A DNA stretch of 14,991 nt, from the NCBI GenBank assembly GCA_034435675.1, contig DAOTWP010000204.1, positions 1-14,991 on the forward strand, written 5' to 3'. Shown here piece by piece: positions 1 through 7,770 of the stretch. The DNA comes from DAOTWP01 sp034435675 (GTDB lineage: Bacteria; Chloroflexota; Anaerolineae; Aggregatilineales; Phototrophicaceae). The notes below the pieces were generated by a model. It did no database searches. It was not told the origin of the DNA and worked only from the letters and a program-made list of their open reading frames with translations. How positions within the stretch are numbered: the stretch's first letter is position 1; each line of letters starts with the position of its first letter. Made by a program: the position numbers and the translations under genes.

Positions 1-1
1 A

Positions 2-1360
2 GTGACCTATCTCGTCGTCAGGCTGGCAGACCCCAGCGCGCGCGTGCTGTTTGGCGGGCTGGCGTATGGCAACCCCGACCAGAACGATTGGCTGGACGCA
101 ACGCTGGCAGTGCTGGCGGGCGATTCGGGGCGGGTGGCGAACAACTGGTACTTTGACATCCTGCCGCTGCACAGTTACAGCTATGCGCGGCGCACAGCAT
201 TGATTATCAACCGCGCGCGGGCAGTGCTGCGGCGCTACGGGCTGGACAAACCCGTGTGGATCAATGAAAGCGGTGTGCCCGTGTGGGACGATTACCCCGG
301 TCCAACCTGGGCGGTGCTTGACCCGGCATCACGGGCACTGCGCGCCACTGAGCAGCAGGCGGCGAACTTCATGATCCAGAGTACGGCGTATGCGTGGGCA
401 GCGGGCGCGGATGTCGTCTTTTTCCACCAGTTGTACGACGACTGTGGCAACCAGCCCGGCGGCACGACTTTCCCACCCCATAACGGCGACCTGTGCGCGC
501 AGCTCGCCATCTGCGCCGGGGATGCGCACGGACTGTTCCGCAACGAGCGCACGGCAGCGTGTTTCAACCAGCACCCGCTGCCCGGCACGCCGCGCCCGGC
601 GGCACAGGCATTCCGCCTGCTGGCGAGCCTGTTCGGGACCGCGCCGTTTGAAGCAGGCACCGTGCTGGACGTGCAGGCGCGGGCGACGGTGATCGCCTTT
701 GAGCGCCGGGTAACGGGCGAACGCCTGTATGTGCTGTGGAATGCCAGCCTCGAACCGCTGGTGCTGGATTTGCCCGCCAGCGGGACCTCAGCACAGCTCT
801 ACGGCATGGAGACGGAGTACCGGCTCACGCCCGACGCCGCCGGTCTGTACCGCATTACCCTGCCGCCCGCTGTGCGCGATGACCTGCCGGGACTGCCGCC
901 GGGCGAGGTTTCCGGCATTGGGGGCGCGCCGTTTGTCCTGGTGGAGCAGACCGGCGGCGCACCGCTGAATCCCGCACTGCTGGGGCTGGAAACGCCCGCC
1001 GAGACACTCGCCGCGCCCACAGCAACATCCGCGCCGGTGGTGCTGCCGCGCCCAACCACCGACCCCGCGCTGGACGATACTCCGCCGGAAGCCACCGTGC
1101 TGCCCCTGCCGCCGGTCAGCCCGCCGACATTTGCCGTGTCCTGGCGCGGGCGCGATGACAGCGGCATCACGCGCTATATCATCTGGGTGCGCGTCAACGG
1201 CGGCGACTGGCAGCCCTGGCTGGACACCGCGCGCACGGATGCGCCGTACACGGGCAGCCCCGGCAATACCTATGAATTCGCCGTGTGGGCGCTGGATCTG
1301 GGCGGCAACTGGTCGAGCAATGTTGACCTTGTGCCGCAGGCAGTCACCCGTGTGGAGTAG
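2..1360 (+). CDS. Glycoside hydrolase (TIM-barrel) with C-terminal beta-sandwich, 5'-truncated
   Basis: Partial gene: the reading frame is open to the left edge and the N-terminal half of the barrel is missing, so the real start lies upstream and the GTG at base 2 is not trusted. Residues about 15-145 read like the second half of a clan GH-A barrel: a strand ending LPLHSYSY, then KPVWINESG (Glu near residue 89), which has the form of the catalytic nucleophile strand, then a VVFFHQLYDD strand. Residues about 225-290 look like a beta-sandwich that often follows such barrels (ERLYVLWNAS). A Pro/Thr/Ala-rich linker (about 325-370) leads to a Fn3/Big-like domain (about 370-445; YIIWVRVNGGDWQPW). 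The linker and accessory domain suggest an extracellular enzyme acting on polysaccharide; the substrate cannot be read from this part. GH5/GH39-like membership is likely but the family is not fixed. Confidence 0.7.
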   Translation: MTYLVVRLADPSARVLFGGLAYGNPDQNDWLDATLAVLAGDSGRVANNWYFDILPLHSYSYARRTALIINRARAVLRRYGLDKPVWINESGVPVWDDYPGPTWAVLDPASRALRATEQQAANFMIQSTAYAWAAGADVVFFHQLYDDCGNQPGGTTFPPHNGDLCAQLAICAGDAHGLFRNERTAACFNQHPLPGTPRPAAQAFRLLASLFGTAPFEAGTVLDVQARATVIAFERRVTGERLYVLWNASLEPLVLDLPASGTSAQLYGMETEYRLTPDAAGLYRITLPPAVRDDLPGLPPGEVSGIGGAPFVLVEQTGGAPLNPALLGLETPAETLAAPTATSAPVVLPRPTTDPALDDTPPEATVLPLPPVSPPTFAVSWRGRDDSGITRYIIWVRVNGGDWQPWLDTARTDAPYTGSPGNTYEFAVWALDLGGNWSSNVDLVPQAVTRVE

Positions 1361-1769
1361 GGAGGGGGTGACCAGTTGATTCCGGTGCGTTGCCCACATA
1401 GGCTATGATAAATAGCAGACGTGCGATCACGCTGCCGTGAGCGTTGCGGCAAATGGCTCCTGAGAGGAATGCGATGAGTACTGTAACTGTACTTTCGGCA
1501 CTGCGATGCGAGTGTTGGTTCAACTTCTCACAACGGCAGTTGCAAAAACTGTGTAAAAATCACTCGCCTGTAGATCGCTTCTGCGGCACAATGGCGTACT
1601 ATGCTTCAGGGGCAGCGTGCAGCAGCATGTGCAGGCAGGGTGATAGAACGCTAACGTGCTTCATACTGTGCTGTAACAGAACTTATATAACTATTCCGCA
1701 AGACCCTGTTGTAAACTAAAGTAACGTTCTGTTGGAAGTTTGTTATGTACCACGACACATGAGGGCATC
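1361..1769. other. Intergenic region, less G+C-rich, no supported gene
   Basis: This gap of about 400 bp separates the glycosidase from the isomerase gene. Its composition is visibly richer in A+T than its neighbours. One open frame (1444-1719, or from the ATG at 1474 behind a GAGAGGA sequence) would give an 82-91-residue, cysteine-rich product with no recognisable motif; I do not call it a gene. An imperfect palindrome (1477-1493, 14 of 17 positions symmetric, arms AGTAC and GTACT) could be a protein-binding site. No terminator with a T run is visible after the glycosidase. Confidence 0.5.
1660..1689 (+). promoter_or_regulatory. Possible promoter of the isomerase gene
   Basis: TTCATA (1660-1665) and TATATA (1684-1689) are separated by 18 bp, upstream of the isomerase start. 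The -35 match is weak; the region is A+T-rich, so chance occurrence is possible. Confidence 0.25.
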
Positions 1770-2591
1770 GTGACGGATCGGATCTTGTTGAGTGCTAATC
1801 GGAATAACGTAGAAGCCTGCGTGCAATTGGCATTGGACCATGATTTAGGCATCGAAGTCATGGCTTTTGCCTTTCCCGATGTGCTGGACGGCAACTGCGA
1901 AGACGAAATCGAACGCTATAGGGCGCTGCTGCGCCCGATCCGTGGTCCGCTCACGCTGCATGGTCCCTTCATGGATATGGCACCCGGCAGTCCCGATAAG
2001 CGCATCAACATGGTCTGCGAAAGCCGCTACAAGCACGCCATTCGCATTGCCGAAACGCTCGAAGCCGGGATCATAGTCTTCCACGCCAACTTTATCGCCG
2101 CCATCCACAATATCGAATACCGGCAGGGCTGGCACCAGCGCAATGTGGATTTCTGGGGCGAAATCGCCGATTACGCTTACCGTCACGGCGTGATTGTGGC
2201 AATGGAAAACATGTGGGAGTTTGACCCGCATATCCTGGGCGATGTGCTGCAAACGGTAGATCATCCCAGTCTGCGCTACTGCCTCGATGTGGGGCACGCG
2301 CATCTGTTCACCGACGAGCAGTTTACGTTTGAGGACTGGTTGGCGGTGCTGCATCCCTGGCTGGTGCATACGCACGTCAACAACAACAATGGCAAAATTG
2401 ATGTGCATCATGGGCTGCGCGACGGCGTGCTCAATTACCGCCATATTCTCCGGCGGATTCGCGCGCTGCCGATCATGCGCCCGACGATCACGCTGGAAAT
2501 GGACCGTGTGGAAGACATGGCAAACAGCCTCGACTTCTTCGACCTGACCGGACAGCCAGAGCTTGAAACCAGCGAACACGGCACGGTGTAG
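1770..2591 (+). CDS. Sugar phosphate isomerase/epimerase-type TIM-barrel protein
   Basis: The 273-residue product has the form of the xylose isomerase-like TIM-barrel superfamily (AP endonuclease family 2 fold), whose members isomerise or epimerise sugars and inositols using divalent metal. Likely metal and active-site residues, in order: His64 (TLHGPF), His105 (VFHAN), Glu146 (AMENMW), Asp173 and His176 (CLDVGHAH), His200/His202 (HTHVNNNNG), Asp211/His213 (IDVHHG) and Glu243 (TLEMD). I chose the GTG at 1770 because GAGGG lies just upstream (1761-1765). The frame opens at a TTG at 1740, which has no well-spaced ribosome site and would add ten atypical residues. No signal peptide, so cytoplasmic. 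It stands alone between gaps and is closed by a terminator. The substrate is unknown; a DNA-repair endonuclease IV role is less likely but shares the fold. Confidence 0.8.
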   Translation: MTDRILLSANRNNVEACVQLALDHDLGIEVMAFAFPDVLDGNCEDEIERYRALLRPIRGPLTLHGPFMDMAPGSPDKRINMVCESRYKHAIRIAETLEAGIIVFHANFIAAIHNIEYRQGWHQRNVDFWGEIADYAYRHGVIVAMENMWEFDPHILGDVLQTVDHPSLRYCLDVGHAHLFTDEQFTFEDWLAVLHPWLVHTHVNNNNGKIDVHHGLRDGVLNYRHILRRIRALPIMRPTITLEMDRVEDMANSLDFFDLTGQPELETSEHGTV

Positions 2592-2626
2592 CCCACCCGC
2601 GCACGCGCTGCACACAGGATCACAAT

Positions 2627-2650
2627 AAGAGGGCACCGTGCCCTCTTTTT
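2627..2650 (+). terminator. Intrinsic terminator after the isomerase gene
   Basis: A perfect 9-bp stem (AAGAGGGCA with TGCCCTCTT) and a CCG loop run directly into a T run ending at 2650. It lies 35 bp after the isomerase stop. In the other direction it is followed only by a weak TTATT tract, so it could partly stop the convergent minus-strand gene too. Confidence 0.9.
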
Positions 2651-2744
2651 GATTCCCGGTGGCGCTGGCGTCTGGTAGCGGCGACCCCGGAAGCGCCTTT
2701 CGACCTGTGGCAGGAACGGGGTCTTTAGCTACCTCACGCGCCGC

Positions 2745-3560
2745 CTATGACTCCGGCTGGGACACCTCTGGCGGATACTGCGCAGCGCTGTAACGGTACT
2801 GGTGATAGCTTTGCACCAGGTTATCGCGCACGACATTGTAGTAACAGTTGTCGCCGCCGCCGAACGGCAGCAGTTCCAGCGGTTCGTCAAGCTGCACCGC
2901 GCGCAGCGTCCAGCCGTCCGGCAGTTGGGGACCGGTCAGGTCGGGCGTGCCGGTTGCCGTCGCGTGCATCACATAGGCGTTGCCCTGCCCGTCAGACAAT
3001 TCATAGATCACTGGACCGTCATAAACTATGCGGTGACATTTGGCGATGGTGTTGACGCTGACATAACCTGAATTGACCACATCGCCGGAGCAGCCGGATG
3101 CATCGGGGTAGCAGGACTGTCCAACAACGGCAGTCAGCCGCAGCCAACTGTAGCCGGAGATGTCCTCAATGATAAAGCAGTCATCCCCGGTGCAGGTCGC
3201 CGGAACATCAGGTGAACGGAAGAAGCACGAGCCATCGAACAGCAGATTGCGCGTGGAGTTCTTCAGAATCGGCAGCCTGAAGCTGAAGTCTGCCCACACA
3301 TCGTCGGGCATCGGGTTGCTGCCCCCGGCAACGTAGATATAGTCGCTATCCAGATTGAGGATCTCTTTGGCGACCCCGCTACTTTCGTCGCTGCCGCCCG
3401 CACAGCCAGCGCCTGCGGGCATACTGGTCTGCACGGTGGCATAGCTGATTTCCAGCGGCTTGGGCGCGGTTAAGCTGCCGATGTAGCTGAAGAATAGCAC
3501 TGCCCCTACAGCGACAACGGCGACGATCACCCCGACGGCGATCAGCAAATTCTTACGCAT
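2745..3560 (-). CDS. Membrane-anchored cysteine-rich envelope protein, unknown function
   Basis: I do not recognise this 271-residue protein. Residues 1-7 are basic (MRKNLL) and residues about 5-28 form one strong hydrophobic segment, so it is probably a signal anchor with the rest outside the cytoplasmic membrane. There is no lipobox cysteine directly after the segment. The exported part contains eight cysteines (53, 112, 123, 128, 150, 157, 175, 239), an even number that fits disulfide bonding. A strand-like stretch YELSDGQGNAYVMHATA (about 186-202) looks like the best-conserved core. The start is supported by a GAGGG ribosome site about 10 bases upstream of the ATG. It is divergent from a TetR regulator across about 180 bp holding a clustered operator, so it is probably a target of that regulator. 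Confidence 0.75.
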   Translation of the reverse strand: MRKNLLIAVGVIVAVVAVGAVLFFSYIGSLTAPKPLEISYATVQTSMPAGAGCAGGSDESSGVAKEILNLDSDYIYVAGGSNPMPDDVWADFSFRLPILKNSTRNLLFDGSCFFRSPDVPATCTGDDCFIIEDISGYSWLRLTAVVGQSCYPDASGCSGDVVNSGYVSVNTIAKCHRIVYDGPVIYELSDGQGNAYVMHATATGTPDLTGPQLPDGWTLRAVQLDEPLELLPFGGGDNCYYNVVRDNLVQSYHQYRYSAAQYPPEVSQPES

Positions 3561-3600
3561 GATGTCTGTCCCTCACAGCAGTTGAATACAGATCAGGGTT

Positions 3601-3617
3601 ATCCACGCCATGTGGAT
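3601..3617. repeat. Small inverted repeat in the leader of the envelope gene
   Basis: ATCCAC and GTGGAT, perfectly complementary, flank GCCAT. It lies between the TGATAC half-site cluster and the minus-strand gene, so it would fall in the 5' leader of that mRNA as a short hairpin or serve as another binding site. Function unknown. Confidence 0.45.
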
Positions 3618-3670
3618 GATACGAACCGTCACTTGTGATACACTTTGTATCACTGATACAATCCGTATCA
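3617..3670. promoter_or_regulatory. Clustered TetR-type operator between divergent genes
   Basis: Five half-sites lie in 54 bp: TGATACG (3617-3623), TGATACA (3636-3642), TGTATCA (3646-3652), TGATACA (3654-3660) and CGTATCA (3664-3670). They form a perfect palindrome GTGATACA-CTT-TGTATCAC (3635-3653), an overlapping perfect one TGTATCA-C-TGATACA (3646-3660), and a near-perfect one at 3654-3670. Same-orientation half-sites recur every 18-19 bp. The site lies between the divergent envelope gene and the TetR gene and overlaps the promoter proposed for tetR. TetR dimers normally bind such palindromes, so autoregulation plus control of the divergent gene is the natural inference; the binding protein itself is not shown. 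Confidence 0.8.
3633..3662 (+). promoter_or_regulatory. Promoter of the TetR gene, inside the operator
   Basis: TTGTGA (3633-3638), an 18-bp spacer and TACAAT (3657-3662) make a reasonable sigma70-type promoter with about 70 bases of leader before the TetR start. Both boxes overlap the palindromes, so regulator binding would block it. Confidence 0.5.
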
Positions 3671-3739
3671 TAAGTCGCATTCTGTATTCGTCAACAGGCA
3701 GCTTGTTCGGCGTGAAACTTATGTAACAGGTGTTGCACT

Positions 3740-4357
3740 ATGGGTATAAATCTGGATGATCCGCGCGTGCGCAAAACGCGCAAAGGGCTGCAAGCGGCGT
3801 TTATCCGACTGATTCTGCGCAAGGGGTATGACGCGATTTCTATTCAGGAGATTGCCAGCGAGGCAGACGCGGCGCGCGTGACGTTTTACCGCCATTACCG
3901 CGACAAAGAGGAACTGCTGACCGACTGCCTCAATACGCTGTATGAAGACCTGGTGCAGCAGACCGCGCCGCTTTCGCCGCAGGGTTGGATCAGCGGTTAT
4001 TCGCCGGTGCGCGTGTTATATGAGCACATCGAGGCGCACGAGGACCTGTACCGCATCCTGTTTTCCAGCCGGGGCACGCAGACGGTGATTGAACGTTTGC
4101 GGCATCATATGGCAGAACACGCCATGCGGGGCATTCGTGCTGCCGTGCAGGTCTCAACCGTGCCTGTTCCGCTGGAAATCCTCGCCTTCCACGCCGCCAG
4201 CGCGCAGATTGGGCTGGCGATCTGGTGGCTGGATCATCACAAGCCCTACCCGGCGAGTTACATGGCGCAGGTGTCGCTGTGGTTGAGTCTGGTTGGCAGT
4301 TTGCAGGGCATGGGGATTACGCCCCAACAGCCGCTGCCCCCGCCGCCGCTGCCGTAG
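3740..4357 (+). CDS. TetR/AcrR-family transcriptional regulator
   Basis: The 205-residue product has the TetR DNA-binding domain at about residues 12-65: a first helix (RKGLQAAFIRLILRKGYD), then the helix-turn-helix SIQEIASEADAARVTFYRHY, and the characteristic RDKEELL. The rest (about 85-190) is helical and would be the ligand-binding and dimerisation domain. Length is normal for the family. An odd feature is the proline-rich tail PQQPLPPPPLP. The ATG at 3740 follows AGGTG by seven bases. The operator cluster directly upstream points to autoregulation and to control of the divergently transcribed envelope protein. The inducing ligand cannot be predicted. The stop is only eight bases from the end of the convergent ATPase-TOPRIM gene. 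Confidence 0.92.
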   Translation: MGINLDDPRVRKTRKGLQAAFIRLILRKGYDAISIQEIASEADAARVTFYRHYRDKEELLTDCLNTLYEDLVQQTAPLSPQGWISGYSPVRVLYEHIEAHEDLYRILFSSRGTQTVIERLRHHMAEHAMRGIRAAVQVSTVPVPLEILAFHAASAQIGLAIWWLDHHKPYPASYMAQVSLWLSLVGSLQGMGITPQQPLPPPPLP

Positions 4358-4365
4358 GAGGGACT

Positions 4366-6153
4366 TCAGGAATGTGCAATGCCAGCGAACTGTGTGATTC
4401 GAGCTGCCAGTTGATGAACTTCCTCAGGGAGTTCGTCACCGAATAGCGACTCCGCCAATTTCCTGTCTGAGAACTGCCCTAATCCCTGCCTTTGCGCCCA
4501 CTGCTTGAGTCCTGGCAAGACACGTTCCTTAGCATCTGCCAGGTACAGTCGCTCATTATCCCAGTGATTGTTCAGGTATTCGCGCGCTTTGCTGGACAGT
4601 GCCGCGACATCCCATTGCGCTTTCAGGCTTCGCCCGTATTCCTGAAACGCTTTTACAAGCTTATCGTTAGCGTCGTCACGTGAAGCCTGAAGCAGTGCAT
4701 CGAATTCCTGTTTCAGCAGCAGGTCAAAAAGTGTCTCATTTTCGCTGTTAATCAGCAGGCGTCGCACAGCCGTATACGACAGTAGGTAGTTCTCAATTTC
4801 AGTCCGTTCCCAGATATGCCATTGGATATGCGCAGTCGGTAGTGATTGGCGCAGCGCTATCAAATCTGGATGGTAGTCGCGATCAGCAATGACAAAAAGC
4901 TGCGGTGTTTGCCCCTGCGCAGAAATCATTTGTTGTATCTGCTTTTGCAGACGTGCCATATCCTGCTTCCAGGGGTTGCCAAATGAATAGACGACCGCCA
5001 GCCGCCGTTCAACCTGCGTCCACACAGGTTCTGTCAGAATCCTGGCAAGAAAAAGGGAAAGCAGATTCCAGTCGGTTTCATTTTCTACAACGACAATTCG
5101 ACGATACGCCTGAATGATTGGCAGCTGCGTGATTTCGACGGAACCCAGCGATGTCAGCGCATCGTAGACATCAAAATTCACCTGCAGTCGTTTTGCAGTC
5201 CCTTCCTCGAGAACGAGAATATCCTCTGGACTCATCTGCCGGATCAGGTCACCGGAATGTGTCGCAAACAGAATCTGTTTGCCCTGTTCTACCAGGCTCT
5301 TCAACTCACTGAGCAGGGCGCTTTGCAGCTTCCCATGCAAATGCACATCGGGTTCATCCAGCAGGATAAGCGTTGGGCGGCGCAAAAGGATAAAGCCAAA
5401 GAGATAGACGAACTGCTGAAAGCCACTGCCTGCCGAGAAAACATCAAACTCTTTTGGGCGTCCCTGTTCCTGATATGTCACCGAGATATGCCGGTCGCTG
5501 ATTTCGTCGAATTGAATATTCACATCGCGTAGATCGGGAAAGCTGCGTTGCAGAATCGCGATTAGGGATTCGTGCTGGGCTTGATCTTTCAGGTCGAGCA
5601 GCAGGTTACGGATGACGCTGTTGACACGCCCGCGCGCAAGTTCATCTTCAATCACCGCACGGGTACGCCGTTCTTCTCTGGGTAAAAACGAGGAATACAC
5701 CGGTAAATAGGCAATGCGAAACTGCTGCAACTCCTGAAGCCATTGCTGCGAAGCATCCTGCGTATCCACCTGAAGCGCGAAACGATTATAGTTGAGGTCA
5801 ATACTCGTAGTCACACTATGATCGTGTTCATCATCAAAGGTTATGGTAATTTCGATTTTAATATGCTGTTTGCGCAGCAGAGTACGGCGATTCGTCCACA
5901 AATCTGTCGGAGTTGATACAGGCAGTACATAAAATTCTTCTGGCGCGATTGAACGATGCTTGAGTTCAATCTGATCACTGCCATTTTTCCGACTAAGACA
6001 ATTTTGTACGCAGAAATCAAACAATGCCAGCGCCTGTAACAGGGTAGATTTTCCGCTGTTGTTTGCACCTACAAGGCAATCGAAGTGGCGTAGAACGGTA
6101 TCAAGGCTTTCAAGCCGCTTGAAGTTGCGAACGCTGACCTGTTTGACACGCAT
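4366..6153 (-). CDS. OLD/PARIS-like ATPase with C-terminal TOPRIM-like (DUF4435-like) domain
   Basis: 595 residues. The N-terminal half is an SMC/ABC-type ATPase: VRNFKRLESL, Walker A GANNSGKST (29-37), a degenerate signature SAGSG (240-244), Walker B TLILLDEPD (261-269) and an H-loop FATHSGD (296-302). The C-terminal half begins with VVVENETD (354-361), then VIADRDYH (421-428) and TEIENYLL (451-458), the acidic pattern of TOPRIM nucleases and especially of DUF4435. This domain order is that of OLD nucleases, GajA and fused AriA-AriB (PARIS) proteins, many of which act in phage defence. It lies 31 bp after radA on the same strand, with a GAGGA ribosome site nine bases before the ATG, so it is probably co-transcribed. 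Base composition is clearly more A+T-rich than its neighbours, which suggests acquisition. No partner such as a GajB helicase is adjacent. A DNA-repair role is the alternative. Confidence 0.8.
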   Translation of the reverse strand: MRVKQVSVRNFKRLESLDTVLRHFDCLVGANNSGKSTLLQALALFDFCVQNCLSRKNGSDQIELKHRSIAPEEFYVLPVSTPTDLWTNRRTLLRKQHIKIEITITFDDEHDHSVTTSIDLNYNRFALQVDTQDASQQWLQELQQFRIAYLPVYSSFLPREERRTRAVIEDELARGRVNSVIRNLLLDLKDQAQHESLIAILQRSFPDLRDVNIQFDEISDRHISVTYQEQGRPKEFDVFSAGSGFQQFVYLFGFILLRRPTLILLDEPDVHLHGKLQSALLSELKSLVEQGKQILFATHSGDLIRQMSPEDILVLEEGTAKRLQVNFDVYDALTSLGSVEITQLPIIQAYRRIVVVENETDWNLLSLFLARILTEPVWTQVERRLAVVYSFGNPWKQDMARLQKQIQQMISAQGQTPQLFVIADRDYHPDLIALRQSLPTAHIQWHIWERTEIENYLLSYTAVRRLLINSENETLFDLLLKQEFDALLQASRDDANDKLVKAFQEYGRSLKAQWDVAALSSKAREYLNNHWDNERLYLADAKERVLPGLKQWAQRQGLGQFSDRKLAESLFGDELPEEVHQLAARITQFAGIAHS

Positions 6154-6184
6154 TGCCGGGATTCCTCACCATTTAACCAAGATT

Positions 6185-7582
6185 CTACTCCCGCGGCAGC
6201 AGCGCCGCCAGCGCTTCGGCAATGCTGCGCGCCTCCACCAGCCGCAGCCCGGCAGGGATGTCGTCCGGCTTGCGGCGCATTTTGGGCACGACAGCGCGCT
6301 TGAAGCCCAGTTTTGCCGCCTCGTTCAGCCGCGCGGTAAGCTGCCCCACCGCGCGCAGTTCGCCGCTCAAGCCGATCTCGCCGACCAGCGCCACATCCGC
6401 CGGAACTGCCTTGTCGAAGTAGCTCGACGCCATCGCTACCGCCATCGCCAGATCGGACGCAGGTTCGCTGACGCGGATGCCGCCAATCACGTTGACGAAA
6501 ATATCCTGCTCGTGCAGCTTCAGCCCCATGCGCTTGCTCAGCACCGCGCTGACCAGCAGCAGGCGGTTCATATCCACACCGTTGGGCGTGCGCCGCGCGT
6601 TGCCAAAGCTGGTCGGGCTGGTCAGCGCCTGCATCTCCACCAGCAGCGGGCGTGTGCCTTCCAGCATGATCGCGATTGCCGACCCCGGCGCGTTGACCAC
6701 CCGTTCCGCCAGAAACGCCTCGGACGGGTTGGGCACCTCGACCATGCCGCCCTGCTGCATCTCGAAGACGCCGACCTCGCTGGTCGCGCCGAAACGGTTC
6801 TTGACACTGCGCAGCAGCCGGAACGCCTGGAACGGGTCGCCTTCCAGATACAACACGGTATCCACGATATGTTCCAGCACACGCGGACCGGCGATGCTGC
6901 CTTCTTTGGTCACATGCCCGATGAGGAACACCGTCACGCCGCTGGATTTTGCCAGCGCTTGCAGGCGGCTGGCGCACTCGCGCACCTGGCTGACCAGCCC
7001 CGGCGACGATTCAAGGTCAGGGCTGTAGACCGTCTGAATCGAGTCGATAATCAGCACGACCGGGCTGAGCATGTTGACCTGTTCGAAGATCGTTTCGAGG
7101 TTGGTTTCGGTCACCAGATAGAGATGTTCCGCCTGCAAGCCCAGCCGGTCCGCGCGCATCTTGATCTGCTGCGCCGATTCTTCGCCGCTGACATACAGCA
7201 CCGTGCCAATCGTGTTGGCAATCAGGGCACTTATTTCCAGCGTTAACGTACTCTTGCCGACACCAGGCTCCCCGCCGATGAGGACGATGCTGCCGGGCAC
7301 GATGCCGCCGCCCAGCACACGGCTGAACTCCTCGACCGGCAGGTGCAGCCGCTGCCCGACATCCGAACTGATCTCGCCCAGCCGCTGTGGTTTGCTGCGC
7401 GGCACCCCGGCAAACTGGCGCGTGCTGGCGGGGGCGCTGGCGCTGCTGGCGGCTTTGCGCGGCGCTTCCTCGACCACCTCTGCCATCGTGTTGTACTGCC
7501 CGCAGTTGGGGCAGCGCCCGAAGCCCTTGAGCGCCTGGTAATTACAGTTCGAGCAGACGTATTTGCTGCGCAATTTCGCCAT
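6185..7582 (-). CDS. radA: DNA repair protein RadA (Sms)
   Basis: 465 residues, the usual length for the family. RadA is a RecA-like ATPase and helicase that extends recombination intermediates at branch points. All hallmark parts are present in order: a C4 zinc finger (Cys10, 13, 24, 27; YVCSNCNYQALKGFGRCPNC), Walker A GGEPGVGKST (103-112), Walker B VVLIID (175-180), the diagnostic KNRFG motif (261-265) and a C-terminal Lon-protease-like domain (about 300-465, with GEIGLSGELR at 401-410). The start gives the canonical N-terminus just before the zinc finger; the ribosome site is weak (CGGAATA). It has its own near-consensus promoter and is followed within 31 bp by the ATPase-TOPRIM gene, which probably shares its transcript. 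High G+C and typical codon use suggest a resident gene. Confidence 0.97.
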   Translation of the reverse strand: MAKLRSKYVCSNCNYQALKGFGRCPNCGQYNTMAEVVEEAPRKAASSASAPASTRQFAGVPRSKPQRLGEISSDVGQRLHLPVEEFSRVLGGGIVPGSIVLIGGEPGVGKSTLTLEISALIANTIGTVLYVSGEESAQQIKMRADRLGLQAEHLYLVTETNLETIFEQVNMLSPVVLIIDSIQTVYSPDLESSPGLVSQVRECASRLQALAKSSGVTVFLIGHVTKEGSIAGPRVLEHIVDTVLYLEGDPFQAFRLLRSVKNRFGATSEVGVFEMQQGGMVEVPNPSEAFLAERVVNAPGSAIAIMLEGTRPLLVEMQALTSPTSFGNARRTPNGVDMNRLLLVSAVLSKRMGLKLHEQDIFVNVIGGIRVSEPASDLAMAVAMASSYFDKAVPADVALVGEIGLSGELRAVGQLTARLNEAAKLGFKRAVVPKMRRKPDDIPAGLRLVEARSIAEALAALLPRE

Positions 7583-7630
7583 TATTCCGATACTCTGTTG
7601 TTGAACGGATGTGCTAGACTTACGCTCAGC

Positions 7631-7659
7631 ATTATACCGGCAGGCAGGGCTGCTGGCAA
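7631..7659 (-). promoter_or_regulatory. Near-consensus sigma70 promoter of radA
   Basis: Reading the minus strand: TTGCCA (7659-7654), exactly 17 bp, then a perfect TATAAT (7636-7631). Transcription would start near 7624, leaving a leader of about 40 bases before the radA ATG. It is among the strongest promoter matches in the window and probably also drives the downstream ATPase-TOPRIM gene. Confidence 0.8.
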
Positions 7660-7770
7660 TTGTGAGGCAAAGGCTGGTCGTTTCTGTCCGCGTTGAACCC
7701 CAAAACGATTCTGAACCGCAGCGGCACCAAGCGCGCTAAGAGATGTACCACTCTATTCCCAATGCTATTG

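Noticed and set aside
1444..1719. 91-codon plus-strand frame with many cysteines
   Set aside because: No recognisable motif and unusual composition. The GAGAGGA before the inner ATG (1474) is suggestive but not enough to call a gene.
1845..2636. 263-codon minus-strand open frame opposite the isomerase gene
   Set aside because: The plus strand encodes a motif-complete TIM-barrel protein; the antisense product is His/Val-rich and has no domain logic.
3056..3265. Whether the cysteine cluster of the envelope protein is a zinc-binding or iron-sulfur domain
   Set aside because: The cysteines are irregularly spaced with no CxxC pairs, and the protein appears to be exported, which favours disulfides.
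6059..7246. 395-codon plus-strand open frame opposite radA
   Set aside because: It is a shadow of the high-G+C radA gene: full RadA motifs lie on the other strand, and this translation is Arg/His/Gln-rich with no recognisable domain.
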